In this document: piece by piece, positions 48,401 to 54,580 of the stretch | Numbering within the stretch: position 1 is the first letter of the stretch | Layout of the letters: each line of letters starts with the position of its first letter | Assembly (NCBI GenBank): GCA_014155875.1 | Contig: JACEFZ010004196.1 | Coordinates: 428,001 to 492,000, forward strand | DNA: 64,000 nucleotides | Direction: 5' to 3' | From: Cepaea nemoralis | Lineage: Eukaryota > Mollusca > Gastropoda > Stylommatophora > Helicidae | Made by a program: the position numbers and the translations under genes | Notes under the pieces: model-generated | The model's input: the letters and a program-made list of their open reading frames with translations, nothing else | Told to the model about the DNA's origin: nothing | The model's database searches: none

Positions 48401-49956
48401 CGTTGCAGAATGTTGCTCTCATCACACCCACCAAAAAGATTCTCAGCCTTAAGCTAGATGCCCTGCTTCATGCATTCACAAGGTCAAGGTGACTGCGGTG
48501 TCCTATGTCCAGCTTCATGCATTCTCAAGGTCAAGGTGACTGCGGTGTCCTATGTCCAGCTTCATGCATTCTCATGGTCAAGGTGATTGCGGTGTCCTAT
48601 GTCCAGCTTCATACATTCTCAAGGTCAAGGTGACTGCGGTGTCCTATGTCTAGCTTCATGCATTCTCAAGGTCAAGGTGACTGCGGTTTCCTGTCCAGCT
48701 TCATGCTGGGTGATCCCTGTCTCATCTTCCTGGAACATTGCCCTCCGAGAATGTTCTTAATGACTGGCACCAGGCCGTCTTGACAGATGATAGTTTTTAA
48801 ATTAGAGTTATCCTCTCCACAGCACACATCCTAGGTTGAATTTAGAGACCATGTGTTGCCCATGGAGCATGACCTTTTCTTGACCTGCCTAGTTTACCCC
48901 ATAGGAAAAGTAGCACCAATTCGTCTGGAACAAGATATGCTTAAGAAGCTGCCAGATAGCAAAGCAATGCTCTAACTGTCCGCCTGTCGTAGCTTCGATG
49001 CTAGACTAGTTGCAGATCACGGCTTGGGGCTTGGTATGCCCTGTCATGACATTTAGTCCTTAGGTTGCATTTCCTCGCACTAGGGTAATTTTGCTTCTTC
49101 ACCTGGAGCCGTTGGCACAATGTGGGGTGTCAGGTTTGGTGAACGCCACTCAATATTCGGCGCTGACAGAGAGCAGGTAGTACCGTCTACTGTTATACAG
49201 TAGCTCAATCATTTCTGACATTTAATTAAGCCGAAGTATTTCAGTTTTGTAAACATGATACAATTTATGAGCCACTTGTCTTCAGTGCCCAGATCTGGTA
49301 GAATGTCCATATTTTTCCTCTTCTGGATCCATTATTTTCTAAGAATTAATTTAAACACAGAAGCCACAAACAATATGTTGCACGATTTATTGCCCGGCAT
49401 ATTTCACTGCATCTTGTCAGGTGCAAACTCCAGTGTTATATATCATATGAAGTGGGCAAACATATAATACTTTAGCTGGCTGAAAGAAATATGATAACGC
49501 ACAGTCACAGATATTGTTTGAATGTGGAGCATCTGTTATCCCCACGGTCATTTCAAATTTGACACAAACTCTTTCTGTTTGCATAAGAGAATTGCCAAAA
49601 ATCGACAATAAATTAATTAATTGACCATGGTTTTCATAATGTCTTCATTCTATAGAGCTATCCTTGATGGCAGCCTGCGGCTTCCATCAGAAGAAGAGAT
49701 GAACAGGGAGACAGAGGAAGACTACAGACATCGGTTAGCTTCTGGCAAGCCTCACCGCCATGCTCACATTCTGGACTTAGAACAGTTCAGCTACAATAAT
49801 AATCTGGCGGACATGGCCAAGGTCCCACAATTGGGTGAACATTACAAACTGCTGAATCACGTCACGCGCCAGCTGCGGCAGACAGATCTTGTGGGCTACA
49901 AGAGAATAAACTTTGTCCATGATAAGGAAGATGAGACATATAAAATAGCCACATAA
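28461..49956 (+). CDS. Flavin-containing monooxygenase (FMO), complete six-exon gene (span includes introns)
   Basis: It uses FAD and NADPH to oxygenate soft nucleophiles such as N or S atoms in small molecules. Coding exons are 28500-28717, 35512-35647, 39515-39657, 42657-42834, 46161-46486 and 49656-49956, with GT-AG borders and matching phases. Total coding length is 1302 nt, 433 residues plus stop. Motifs: FAD-binding GAGAAG (residues 11-16), VGGTWIY (45-51), the FMO signature FLGEILHSHDY (182-192, fits F-x-G-x3-H-x3-Y), NADPH-binding GASSSG (207-212), and CTGY (273-276, usual ATGY). The length fits invertebrate and plant GS-OX/senecionine-N-oxygenase-like FMOs rather than the longer vertebrate FMO1-5. 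No C-terminal membrane segment is visible, so it is probably soluble. An acceptor at 28460 marks a 5'UTR exon that starts at 28461. The promoter and any earlier exon are not identified. Substrate unknown. Confidence 0.95.
28755..29345 (-). mobile_element. LINE-C fragment (RNase H and cysteine tail), minus strand, in FMO intron 1
   Basis: The minus strand reads a 'CMGMFQ'/'CSKCSD'-like tail near 28770-28850. The RNase H-like stretch to the right is broken ('aaggctgccataacagcctc', shared with 34260). The right part (29200-29480) is collinear with 34250-34530. Confidence 0.65.
29346..29480 (-). mobile_element. SINE-5-like 3' end
   Basis: 'catcatcatcaagtgccttg' and 'ccttgaggtgtattggg' are shared with 34440 and, more weakly, 50600. 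Confidence 0.55.
29575..29684 (-). mobile_element. SINE-2 3' fragment
   Basis: 'cgcttgctttgaactcatac', 'gtagtccatgcacactattt' and 'gattagctttccgtatt' (gaattagc here) match SINE-2. Confidence 0.7.
29685..29930 (-). mobile_element. SINE-3: tRNA-derived SINE, minus strand
   Basis: The complement starts 'gtctctgtggcgaagtggtc' (A-box-like) and has 'gtgggttcgagtctgggc' (B box) about 45 bp further. A conserved body ('ctgtgggtcatcgct') and an A-rich end complete it. A related body lies at 57805-57970. Confidence 0.82.
29960..30323 (+). pseudogene. LINE-B endonuclease part
   Basis: Reads 'EIKIILGDFN' (stop soon after), then 'RNERGEKLIEWANINDMIIG', 'RLYTWISPDKKIPNQIDYIL' and 'ADCNSDHVPL', the C-terminal APE motifs (G-D-F-N, I-D-Y, S-D-H). 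It is cut off by the hAT insertion after 'LKRGKK'. Confidence 0.85.
30324..31860 (+). mobile_element. hAT element with 8-bp target duplication, internally deleted
   Basis: Ends are 'taggggtgtaccggatt' at left and the complement of 'gaatccggtacagccct(a)' at right. The target duplication GAAAAAAT lies at 30316-30323 and 31861-31868. Both subterminal regions hold clusters of 'ggctccggctccgg' and 'aaatccgg', likely transposase-binding repeats. Confidence 0.95.
30674..31360 (+). CDS. hAT transposase C-terminal part with dimerisation domain
   Basis: An uninterrupted 228-residue frame from ATG 30674. Residues near the start ('IYTCATLLDPRFKLCFF') match the end of the catalytic region of ZBED-type hAT transposases. 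'WWHANKQRFPSMARLAQVFL' and 'VPSERLFSTAGDIITDHRSS' are the hATC dimerisation domain. The BED finger and most of the RNase H-like catalytic part are missing, so it cannot transpose by itself. The frame has no stop or shift although its host LINE-B has several. That could mean a young insertion or selection on a dimerising fragment. Confidence 0.9.
   Translation: MAFLQKEGSDAGIKSMKAALLEAVSSRFADIESNSIYTCATLLDPRFKLCFFSERGRSDARAHLLLAANSIIDSANTVSPQDPSATISSSSTSVLTSVSTATQYESSLWSCFDTIVEENPTADRSASAEGNSINTEVTQYLSEPLQTRQSDPVSWWHANKQRFPSMARLAQVFLAPPPTSVPSERLFSTAGDIITDHRSSLLPENAETLIFLKYNFFLLDSESSTSQP
31869..33790 (+). pseudogene. LINE-B reverse transcriptase part, with several stops
   Basis: Frames 31867-32361, 32464-32862 and 33031-33789 together cover the linker, 'KKGKTAGPDEITIEELEVLG', 'EEQYGFVEGKGT', 'KAFDKVKHDELIKML', 'RYADDTVLLADNSTDLQQLL' (catalytic YADD) and 'LLYGSESWNVNEQIKKKLEA'. 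It ends 'IEGKRDRGRPREIMLD' before a stop at 33787. Stops at 32359, 32957 and 33026, and a deletion before 'TKAFD', disable it. Confidence 0.92.
33910..34112 (-). mobile_element. SINE-2 copy, minus strand
   Basis: Directly follows the LINE-B end. It has 'ccgacttcagaggtacttgt', 'tgaaccgctaacctcggcat' (B-box side) and 'ccatttgttcatgctgacct' (head). Confidence 0.85.
34120..34535 (-). mobile_element. LINE-C fragment plus SINE-5-like end, minus strand
   Basis: 'gaggctgccataacagcctc', 'tctgggctttcactatgtga' and 'catcatcaagtgccttgcca' follow in the same order as at 29200-29480, indicating the same composite source. Confidence 0.65.
34640..34905 (-). mobile_element. SINE-5 copy, minus strand
   Basis: Collinear with 50660-50985: 'ttacagactattcgaaactc', 'gccagaacatttctggtacc' and the tRNA-like end 'gtgctagccactatgtgact'. 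Confidence 0.65.
35160..35511. repeat. Local tandem duplication over the FMO exon 2 acceptor
   Basis: 'ttgtcacattctgt(g/c)aacag' followed by 'aactaatt' occurs at 35281-35308, 35375-35400 and at the true acceptor 35493-35520. Between them, 'caactttcatgg/t.aagtaatgat' also repeats. The two upstream copies keep the AG. Confidence 0.85.
35512..35647 (+). CDS. FMO exon 2 (residues 74-118)
   Basis: Acceptor 'ctgtcaacag', donor AAG|GTATTA, phase 0 at the end. It encodes 'TNLPKECMAFPDYPF' and 'HEEVQKYLEDYAAHFDLLKY', typical FMO sequence after the FAD fold. Confidence 0.93.
35718..35786. repeat. (ATT)n microsatellite
   Basis: About 22 ATT triplets in FMO intron 2. Confidence 0.97.
35893..36110 (-). 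mobile_element. RTE C-terminal fragment (second RTE subfamily)
   Basis: The minus strand encodes 'MRRNKLENLVTTAKVEGKTT', 'GRQRNRYLDGLATWYAL' and 'RVRWQNMTTHIYRHHT', the terminal part of an RTE protein with a different tail from LINE-B. A sister copy lies at 61270-61500. Confidence 0.82.
36325..36395 (-). mobile_element. LINE-C cysteine-tail fragment
   Basis: 'acagcactcaggacattccc' and 'atactgctccgtcctcatc' match the minus-strand tail at 46640-46680. Confidence 0.65.
36394..36595. repeat. About 99-bp tandem duplication, 2 copies
   Basis: 'aataataagtacttatacac' through 'attatgcagttgt' occurs at 36396 and 36495 with few differences. Confidence 0.88.
36598..36868 (+). mobile_element. NA-A / LINE-A leader, 5' half
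   Basis: 'tcttagtcagatatgactga' to 'gatcaaagctctgacaggg' matches 18577-18840. It stops abruptly where a minus-strand LINE-A tail begins. Confidence 0.82.
36869..37925 (-). mobile_element. LINE-A 3' fragment (RT end and finger), minus strand
   Basis: Frames 37917-37486 and 37415-37026 encode 'RVLIRELLFADDAVVTTYSE' (catalytic FADD), 'NHFTYLGSVVNSKLSLDKEI' and 'MRCLRRILGIKWQDKITNTE'. The finger region follows to a tail at 36870. It is close to the main LINE-A but has frameshifts near 37480 and 37560. 5' truncated. Confidence 0.9.
37998..38065. repeat. (AAT)n microsatellite
   Basis: AAT triplets with one 'ggt' interruption. Confidence 0.97.
38600..39105. repeat. 22-bp tandem array, about 22 copies
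   Basis: The unit 'gctgttgtttattgcccttta' (+c) recurs. All three plus frames are open and Leu/Cys-rich, which comes from the unit length and not from a gene. Situated in FMO intron 2. Confidence 0.95.
39106..39449. other. Intron stretch, nothing recognised
   Basis: No repeat signature or frame. Confidence 0.4.
39450..39507. repeat. (ATT)n plus T run just before the FMO exon 3 acceptor
   Basis: About 15 ATT triplets then 13 T, ending at 'ctaacag'. The T run acts as the polypyrimidine tract of the splice site. Confidence 0.95.
39515..39657 (+). CDS. FMO exon 3 (residues 119-166)
   Basis: Acceptor 'tttctaacag', donor ATGG|GTATGT, splitting a Gly codon. It encodes 'FQTIVTLVEP' and 'SVFDAVLICNG', the strand before the NADPH domain. 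Confidence 0.93.
39770..40830. other. GC-rich non-coding block of unknown origin
   Basis: About 1 kb with clearly higher GC than the surrounding intron. Two related segments ('aggctctcagccgagggata' near 39990 and 'aggctctcaactgggggata' near 40137) show an internal duplication of about 145 bp. There is no long frame. It could be the untranslated leader of an unseen retroelement. I cannot assign it. Confidence 0.5.
40836..41004. repeat. Four hairpin-forming repeats (about 43 bp)
   Basis: 'acagctctgactagctagtt' with variants occurs four times. Each is flanked by inverted bases. In the last copy (40966-41004) 'gtgcctggaaaa' and 'ttttccaggcac' form a perfect 12-bp stem. Confidence 0.85.
41005..41700. 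other. Intron stretch, nothing recognised
   Basis: Mixed composition. A short frame at 41495-41683 is not convincing. Confidence 0.4.
41720..42145. repeat. 33-bp tandem array, 13 copies
   Basis: The unit 'gcagcaggttagagcgcttg' plus 'tccctgtaccgct'. Four frames stay open because 33 is a multiple of 3 ('CSRLERLSLYR'). It ends inside or next to a SINE-2. Confidence 0.96.
42146..42425 (-). mobile_element. SINE-2 copy, minus strand
   Basis: 'acgtagtccattcacacaac', 'ccctattaacaatgtccctt', 'ctgacttcagaggtatttgt' and the head complement 'atccatttgccatactgacc'. Confidence 0.85.
42657..42834 (+). CDS. FMO exon 4 (residues 166-225)
   Basis: Acceptor 'ttctttacag', donor GCAG|GTACAA. It encodes HYAVPMWPDIPG, the FMO signature FLGEILHSHDY and the NADPH motif GASSSG. 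Confidence 0.94.
42915..43195 (+). mobile_element. LINE-A 3' fragment
   Basis: 'gaaataaatacaaaggagaa', 'aaatgattgcagatagg', 'attggtctgatcagtcacat' and 'ccatgggttgtagttattat' match the end of LINE-A (22250-22540). The finger is interrupted by a small deletion and a stop. Confidence 0.88.
43196..43325 (+). mobile_element. SINE-1 fragment
   Basis: 'gagccaaccattcagaaagc', 'aaatcacaaacagccaat' and 'aaaggacatgcaactaactt'. Head missing. Confidence 0.8.
43425..43552 (+). mobile_element. RTE (LINE-B type) C-terminal fragment
   Basis: 'cttgctcatataatgagaag', 'aaaagcattggaaaacattg' and 'gactgagagaaatgctggat' match the end of the LINE-B ORF. The final tail is replaced by an NA-A element. Confidence 0.8.
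43553..44590 (-). mobile_element. NA-A element, minus strand, expanded by an internal array
   Basis: Tail complement 'ggccgtcttgacagacgata' and 'tccatagcacaaagcctgag' at left, leader sequence 'gttccaaccaaggcttaggg'-like at right (44560-44590). The middle is the 72-bp array. Confidence 0.85.
43664..44459. repeat. 72-bp tandem array, 11 copies, made of NA-A sequence
   Basis: The unit 'aggaaaatgttggagaccat' plus 'gatgttgcacacgcagcatg' plus 'atccctctcttgacctgcct' plus 'agcatactccag'. Single-copy NA-A elements (for example 48850-48910) hold this sequence once. Variation is almost only 'gcacac' versus 'gcccac'. Both strands stay open because 72 is a multiple of 3. Confidence 0.97.
44592..44712 (+). 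mobile_element. RTE (LINE-B type) 3' tail
   Basis: 'cagtagaattgatccaggac', 'gaccaagatatgtgg' and 'ggcacatgatgatgatgatg'. Confidence 0.8.
44735..45180 (-). mobile_element. SINE-2 copy, minus strand, with ~135-bp insertion
   Basis: Left part 'cgctcgctttgaacttaacc', 'ctattaccagtgtcccccgc'; right part 'gcaggggttgaaccctctac' and head complement 'ccattcggccatgcttacct'. The insertion (about 44908-45040, 'atggacgttgcggccaaagc') is the single-copy form of the repeat amplified at 14736-15335. Confidence 0.82.
45372..45565. repeat. 30-bp tandem array in 60-bp dimers
   Basis: 'ggcattggtagtagatgtgt' plus 'gtccatgttt' alternates with 'attattagtagtagatatat' plus 'gtccatattt'. Confidence 0.9.
45575..45995 (+). 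pseudogene. Second mariner transposase remnant
   Basis: Frames hold a broken 'HHEAKTSPK.YYLEA' stretch, 'LHNYNAPATDSDFLTRHNIP' and 'VSLCDLWLFPKLIM'. The second catalytic Asp is replaced (NYN for HDN), and the third Asp is kept. A different mariner lineage from 26674. No inverted ends seen. Confidence 0.75.
46161..46486 (+). CDS. FMO exon 5 (residues 226-334)
   Basis: Acceptor 'cgccatgcag', donor GCAG|GTAAGT, splitting an Arg codon. It encodes VFLSHNKPLL, 'EDVDFLLLCTGYQYNYSFL' and 'VTPLYKHLVHTKYPNLAMLG', conserved C-terminal FMO sequence. Confidence 0.94.
46495..46590 (-). mobile_element. SINE-5-type tRNA-like head, minus strand
   Basis: The complement reads 'gagccacaattgcacagtgg' and 'cattggttcaaatctttaac' (B-box-like), as at 50930-50985. 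Confidence 0.6.
46605..47165 (-). mobile_element. LINE-C fragment, RNase H and cysteine tail, minus strand
   Basis: Frames give 'VSPGHAVVVGNEQADRLAGS' (RNase H end) and 'LLQMRTEHVWECPECCAVSS'. It is broken between the two. Confidence 0.88.
47235..47620 (+). mobile_element. RTE C-terminal fragment (third subfamily)
   Basis: Decayed frames with 'ETMEM.FLRRILRKSEKT', 'MGHINRRGRIEKLAYVEEK' and 'KGRGRYLKMYMESLK', the region after the RT domain. Confidence 0.7.
47624..47696. repeat. (GAA)n microsatellite
   Basis: About 24 GAA triplets, then purine-rich decay to 47755. Confidence 0.96.
47877..48430. repeat. 50-bp tandem array, 11 copies
   Basis: 'gtaacagcaccgttgcagaa' recurs every 50 bp from 47891 to 48391. 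Variation is mainly 'tcatcgcacc' versus 'tcatcacacc'. Confidence 0.97.
48455..48705. repeat. 47-bp tandem array, 5 copies
   Basis: 'cttcatgcattctcaaggtc' plus 'aaggtgactgcggtgtccta' plus 'tgtccag'. Confidence 0.93.
48762..49225 (-). mobile_element. NA-A element, minus strand, complete
   Basis: Left end complement 'ggccgtcttgacagatgata' (LINE-A tail), middle 'gagcatgaccttttcttgac', right end 'agtagctcaatcatttctga' (leader start). It has the short tail without the finger-coding segment. Confidence 0.85.
49375..49620. repeat. Dispersed repeat shared with 63035-63235
   Basis: 'atttattgcccggcatattt' plus 'cactgcatcttgtcaggtgc' here matches 'atttattgcctagcatattt' plus 'cgctgcatctcgtcaggtac' there. 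The right ends share 'ctgtttgcataaga'/'ctgtttgcacaaaa'. Family unknown, possibly a LINE 3' end. Confidence 0.55.
49656..49956 (+). CDS. FMO exon 6 and stop codon (residues 334-433)
   Basis: Acceptor 'cattctatag'. It starts by completing Arg and encodes 'AILDGSLRLPSEEEMNRETE' and 'RQLRQTDLVGYKRINFVHDK', ending 'DETYKIAT'. The stop TAA is at 49954-49956. AATAAA at 49975-49980 is the first possible polyadenylation signal. Confidence 0.94.
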
Positions 49957-50507
49957 CTGTCAAGCATTTAGTCAAATAAATAAGATGACAAATAAAATAA
50001 TCACACAACTGTCAAGCAGTTAGTCAAATAAGTAAGATGACACATATAAAATAGTCACAAAACTATCAAACAATTAGTCAAATAAAGAAAATGACATATA
50101 AAATAGTCACATAACTGTCAAGCAATTAGTCAAATAAACAAGATGACACATAAAATAGTCACATAACTGTCAAGCATTTAGTCAAATAATTATGATGACA
50201 AATAAAATAGTCACATAACTGTCAAGCAATTAGTCAAATAAGTAAGATGACACATAAAATAGTCACATAACTGTCAAGCAATTAGTCAAATAATTATGAT
50301 GACAAATAAAATAGTCACATAACTGTCAAGCAATTAGTCAAATAAGTAAGATGACACATAAAATAGTCACATAACTGTCAAGAAATTAGTTAAATAAAGA
50401 AGATGACAAATATAAAATACTCACATAGCTGTCAAGCAATTAGTCAAATAAGTATGATGAAACATATAAAATAGTCACATAACTGTCAAGCAATTAGTCA
50501 AATAAGT
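49930..50507. repeat. About 53-bp minisatellite, 11 copies, made from the FMO stop codon and 3'UTR
   Basis: The first unit is the end of exon 6 itself ('gatgagacatataaaatagc' plus 'cacataactgtcaagca' plus 'tttagtcaaataaata'). Later units repeat it with changes ('gatgacaaataaaata', 'gatgacacataaaatagtc'). Several units keep AATAAA or close variants. Confidence 0.93.
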
Positions 50508-50599
50508 GCTAGATCACTGGTATACAATAATCAAATAAAGTACTGCAGAATGGTTATGTTACTGCCAAATGGCTTTAAGAATAGTGAAAAGTAAAGGAC

Positions 50600-50990
50600 T
50601 CTTTTCATACCTTGAGGTGCACTGGGTATACAGTCATCATCATTATGACATAGTAAGTATGCAGTAAGTAAAGTAAAGACCTTGCGTCGTATTGGTCATC
50701 GGTTGCTAGACCCATTATTTTACAGACCATTTAGCACTCGGTGGATGATGTGATCAGTATCATGCAGTTGGGTATTTAGTCTTAGTCCCATATTTGTGCA
50801 TGATGAGAGATTTGGTTAGTATCCTGCTGGCTGCCTTTACTTCCCAGAACATTTTCTGGTAACCGTGTTAAGTCATACTGACCTGATCAAGTTAAAAAAG
50901 AAATCCATGCCTCAAGGAGGAATTTAACACGTGACTGCTAGGCTGGCAGGTGAGCACCCCAGCCACTGCATTTCTGCGGCTCCAAAAACT
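50600..50990 (-). mobile_element. SINE-5 copy, minus strand
   Basis: 3' end 'ccttgaggtgcactgggtat', middle 'ttacagaccatttagcactc', tRNA-like complement 'ggagccgcagaaatgcagtg' with B-box-like 'gtgttaaattcc'. Confidence 0.65.
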
Positions 50991-51002
50991 CAAGGTATTT
51001 AT

Positions 51003-51155
51003 ATAGGGTGTATTTTTAATGAGTGTTTGTAAATATTGCCAGTCCAAGTTTTGTATTCACCCTCTGTAAAGTTCATGCAACACAATAAGTAAATACAAAA
51101 CTTGGGCCGGCAATATTTTCAAACACTGCACAGTCATTAAAATACACCCTGTGCT
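51003..51155. mobile_element. Palindromic fold-back MITE, about 150 bp
   Basis: 'agggtgtatttttaatgagt' to 'caagttttgtattcac' (51005-51060) is the imperfect reverse complement of 51095-51152 ('aaatacaaaacttgggccgg' to 'cattaaaatacaccct'). The arms are about 57 bp with a 35-bp spacer. Confidence 0.85.
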
Positions 51156-51361
51156 AGGTCAACAGGCAGAATGGATAAAAGTGCTCATTCTGATGCACAA
51201 CCTGATATTTACATGTGGGGCAGGAAATGTGACTAGGCCAGCTGCGAAAACGCGTGGCGCAGAATTGAAAATGGGTTGCCAAAAAGGATTTGAGTAGCCA
51301 AAAATATGTGAACAGTCTGCTATGAAAACATAGAAATGTGGGGACAATTAAGTCTTGATAT

Positions 51362-51362
<1 letters not shown>

Positions 51363-51411
<49 letters not shown>
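51363..51411. repeat. Poly-G run, 49 bp
   Basis: An uninterrupted G homopolymer between 'gatatc' and 'acagcacgg'. It could be a true G tract or partly a sequencing/assembly length artefact. Confidence 0.9.
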
Positions 51412-51413
<2 letters not shown>

Positions 51414-51740
51414 AGCACGGTAATAGGTAGTGTATCGTGTGCTTGTGTTTCTGTCGTTGTTTATCTGTGTTGTCATTGACAAAGATTCTTAGAATCGAAA
51501 CGTCTGTGTGTCTATTGTATGCGTTCGTGTGTATTTTATCTTATTTTATTATTCATTTTTATTATATTTATTGAGTGCTTCTGATTTCGGATTTTTCACC
51601 TGTATTTCGCGACACGTGGATCTCCTTGTAAGGTATGTGCAACGTTTGTTAATGTTTAGTTCGTTTTTTCTCGCAGGAATTTAAAATACCTATTTGTTTC
51701 CATTTCATATTGTTATATCCTGCTGCAGCCGCTGCTTTTT
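51412..51740. other. Stretch with no recognised feature
   Basis: T-rich with 'ttattttatt' runs. No frame. 'tagaatcgaaacgtctgtgt' resembles PLE/DNA transposon ends only weakly. Confidence 0.35.
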
Positions 51741-52450
51741 CTCTCCTCTTTCAAGCATTATCCATTAGCCTTCACAATGAAACTCCACATATGCTTCTCA
51801 CCACTGACCCATTGGTGTAGATCACTATGTCACCTTGATATATATTGCCCTGGATCAGTTGTTGCACCTCACACTTTGTGCGGCCCGCTGCACATTCTCT
51901 GCACTCATGACCCAGTGTTACTATTACTTTGTGCCAGTCCGACATGTCTTCTGGCACTTTTACCCACTCTTTTTCACAATTGATATTCTCTGTTTCTCAT
52001 ACCTGGCTGATAGGTATTTCTGCCTGTGTCACTCAGGACCTGCCTCTTCTGTCTATGACCCTTGACTATATCCATGGCTTTATACAGGGGGTGATCCTTG
52101 TCTGCAGCGATTCTCAAATACCATTTGGCTGAAGGACCCTGTGCCTGTCTGCAATTGTTGGTAGTGCAAGGATATGTCTCATGCATATAATTGGTGTGTC
52201 TTTTGTGCACCTCAGAATCACCCGGATGGCCGCATTCTGTATGTTCTCCAACCTTTCAAGCTGGCTGTTTGATACTGTCAGCAGCATTAAACTATACTCA
52301 ATGACAGAAATTATTAAATGCTGAAAGAGCCTGTAAAGCATCCGCTGCTCTACTCCGGTTGTTGCCATCGCCCTCAATGCATTAAGTCCCGTTCCAACCT
52401 TCACCATCTAAGCCTCCACCTGATCCTTAAAAGACACTTATCTGTTGAAG
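51740..52450 (-). mobile_element. LINE-C fragment, polymerase end to RNase H, minus strand
   Basis: Frame 52407-52114 has 'GVEQRMLYRLFQHLIISVIE', 'YSLMLLTVSNSQLERLENIQ' and 'NAAIRVILRCTKDTPIICMR', the region after the RT of Jockey/I-like LINEs. Frame 51957-51772 has 'IVIYTNGSV', the start of the RNase H domain (D replaced by N). Confidence 0.88.
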
Positions 52451-52720
52451 GTGATTCCCAAGTATATGTTTATACAGGCTTAATTAATTCATATTTTTAT
52501 GGACAATTTCTTATTGCTGAAATATTTTATGTTTTGTTTTATCATGTAAAGGCTTAATTACTTCAGATTTTTATGGACAATTTCTTCTTGCTGAAATATG
52601 CTACTGTTTTGTTCTATCCATATTTTTGTAAAAGCTTAATTACTTCAGATGTTTATGGACAATATCATTTTGCTGAAGTATTTTACTGTATTTTTCTGTC
52701 CATCAGTTTGTAAAGTTGAT
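52450..52720. repeat. About 78-bp degenerate tandem repeat, 3 copies
   Basis: 'ggcttaatta(a/c)ttcatat' plus 'ttttatggacaatttctt' recurs at 52475, 52550 and 52630. A more decayed relative is at 53820-53935. Confidence 0.8.
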
Positions 52721-52799
52721 CTGACCTGTATTGTTATTGATTTCTAAATGAGTTTGGTTATTGGAATCACAAATAAACTTGAGCTGATAAAGACCATAT

Positions 52800-52970
52800 T
52801 TGATTGCCAGGGTTCAAAATCAGCCGCTTGTCGTCGATTTAGTTGGTATGAAGCATCAGAAAGCAATGGCAAACTACTGAACTAAAATGAACTTGTAAAT
52901 CACAAGCAGCCAATAAATGCTGGAGGTGATGCAACGTCCTGTAAAGGACATGCAACTAACTTTAATAATG
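52800..52970 (+). mobile_element. SINE-1 copy
   Basis: 'gaaagcaatggcaaactact', 'aaatcacaagcagccaataa' and 'tcctgtaaaggacatgcaac'. The head is degraded. Confidence 0.82.
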
Positions 52971-53459
52971 AAATGCTGCCGTAACAGCTTCAGTGCCAAA
53001 CAAGAAGGAGGTCTGGATCAAATAAAAATGCATGGTGGGAAATGGGAAGTAGGGATGTGTCACAGTTATGACTTGTGGTCCCAGACATGTTGTATTGTAA
53101 TACAATGACAAAATTTCACACATATATATATATCTGTACCTGCTAGCTTCAAACAGTTTCCAGAATTGTTGACTCTGAATGACTGATCTTGTCTTTGAAA
53201 GTATAGTTTTATAAGGTGAGAGTTACTGCTGTGTGGGTTTGTAGAAGGTGACGGTACAACAAATACTGTGTATTTGTGAGAACATTAACAGAATGTTCAA
53301 TAGGTATAAACAAGTATTTGTGAGAAGACTAACCGTGATCGATAGATGTAAACAAAGACATACATATTTGCTTCATTGACTAATGTTGGCATGGGGGACT
53401 ACTTACCCCATCCCATAGACAATATTTGCTGCAAAAATCCAACTTACTATGAGCAAGTC
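52971..53459. other. Stretch with no recognised feature
   Basis: Mixed sequence with a short (at)n run near 53123. Confidence 0.4.
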
Positions 53460-53461
53460 TA

Positions 53462-53705
53462 CAGGTCAGCATGGCTGAATGGATTTGTTCTTAAACTTCC
53501 GGTGTGCTAATGCCGAGGTAGCAGGTTCAACCTTTACACTGACCAGTTTGACTAATATATTGACTTCTCGTCCTTGACTTGGGGATGTAAATTACAAATA
53601 CCTCTGAAGTTGGAGTGGGTTCGCAAAAAATCAGCCAAGAGCACTAGAAGTAACTAGAAGTAGTAGCCTTGTATGGACTATGCTTGAGTTCAAATCAAAC
53701 ACAAG
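53462..53705 (+). mobile_element. SINE-2 copy, plus strand
   Basis: Head 'aggtcagcatggctgaatgg' (A-box-like), 'gaggtagcaggttcaacctt' (B-box-like), body 'acctctgaagttggagtggg'. Ends in a purine/AAT-rich tail. Confidence 0.88.
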
Positions 53706-53939
53706 AAACTAAAATAATAATAATACTAATCATAATAATACTAATCATAATAATACATTCTACAAGCTGTTTGAAGCTATTTCATGTTAAAACATAATTT
53801 GAATTTTTCTGGTGAATTCTCATTGTTGAAATAGTTTATGAAATGTGACTTTATTGTATACATTTATAAAGCTTAATATCTGAAGATTTTATGGGTCAAT
53901 TTTATATACTGAAATGTTGTACTGTTTAAATTAGTTACT

Positions 53940-54425
53940 TTGATTCACGTAGAGTGCCCTGGTCATTCACTGCACCTGTATTCATCTTCAGTCATCTTGA
54001 CTTGTCTTGCCACTGGATACAGATGAACTCAGGTGAGAGTGGTCGACGAATTGTGCAACTCTTCCTCACTTTAATCCAGTTCATTGTGCAAGTCATTCTT
54101 CATCTATCACCCTCAAGCCCTGTGGCGATGGGCGAGCGGCAGGCGTGGTACTGGCAGTCATAGTCATAGACCTGCACACAGGCGGCTCAGGCCATATGGT
54201 CTTCTACTGAACCGGAGCAGCATTGGGATTCGGCAGCCCCCTGAGCAGCCCTCTATAGGAAAGCACTGCTCACCTCCATAGCATGAGAAAAGAGCTAGAA
54301 AAGTAGCCCTAAACATTGTCTGCTCCATCATTACCTAACCAGCTAGCCGCGGTTGGTGGGTACCCTATAGCTGCAGTCGACATACAACCAAAACCATCTT
54401 AGAACTCATGGCTTCAAACTTTCAA
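53940..54425 (+). mobile_element. Putative LINE 5' leader, unassigned
   Basis: GC-rich non-coding block starting 'tgattcacgtagagtgccct' and containing 'tagccgcggttggtgggtac'. It looks like the untranslated leader of RTE-type LINEs in composition, but no endonuclease frame follows. Confidence 0.35.
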
Positions 54426-54499
54426 CCGCACTGGATGAAATGAATGGTTATCACTAGTTACTTTGTTTAATCCTTGCAGAGAGAGAATTTTTAGAATTT

Positions 54500-54580
54500 A
54501 TTATCCAAAAGTGACAGCACTGAGGACATACTCAAATATGCTCCATCACCTTCAGCAGGTGTTGAAGTGTGGATGATTAT
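54500..54580 (-). mobile_element. LINE-C cysteine-tail remnant
   Basis: 'acagcactgaggacatactc' and 'aaatatgctccatcacc' are decayed forms of the minus-strand tail at 46640. Confidence 0.5.

Noticed and set aside
47877..48430. Regular 50-bp repeat resembling a CRISPR array
   Set aside because: There are no unique spacers; the whole unit repeats. The genome is eukaryotic.
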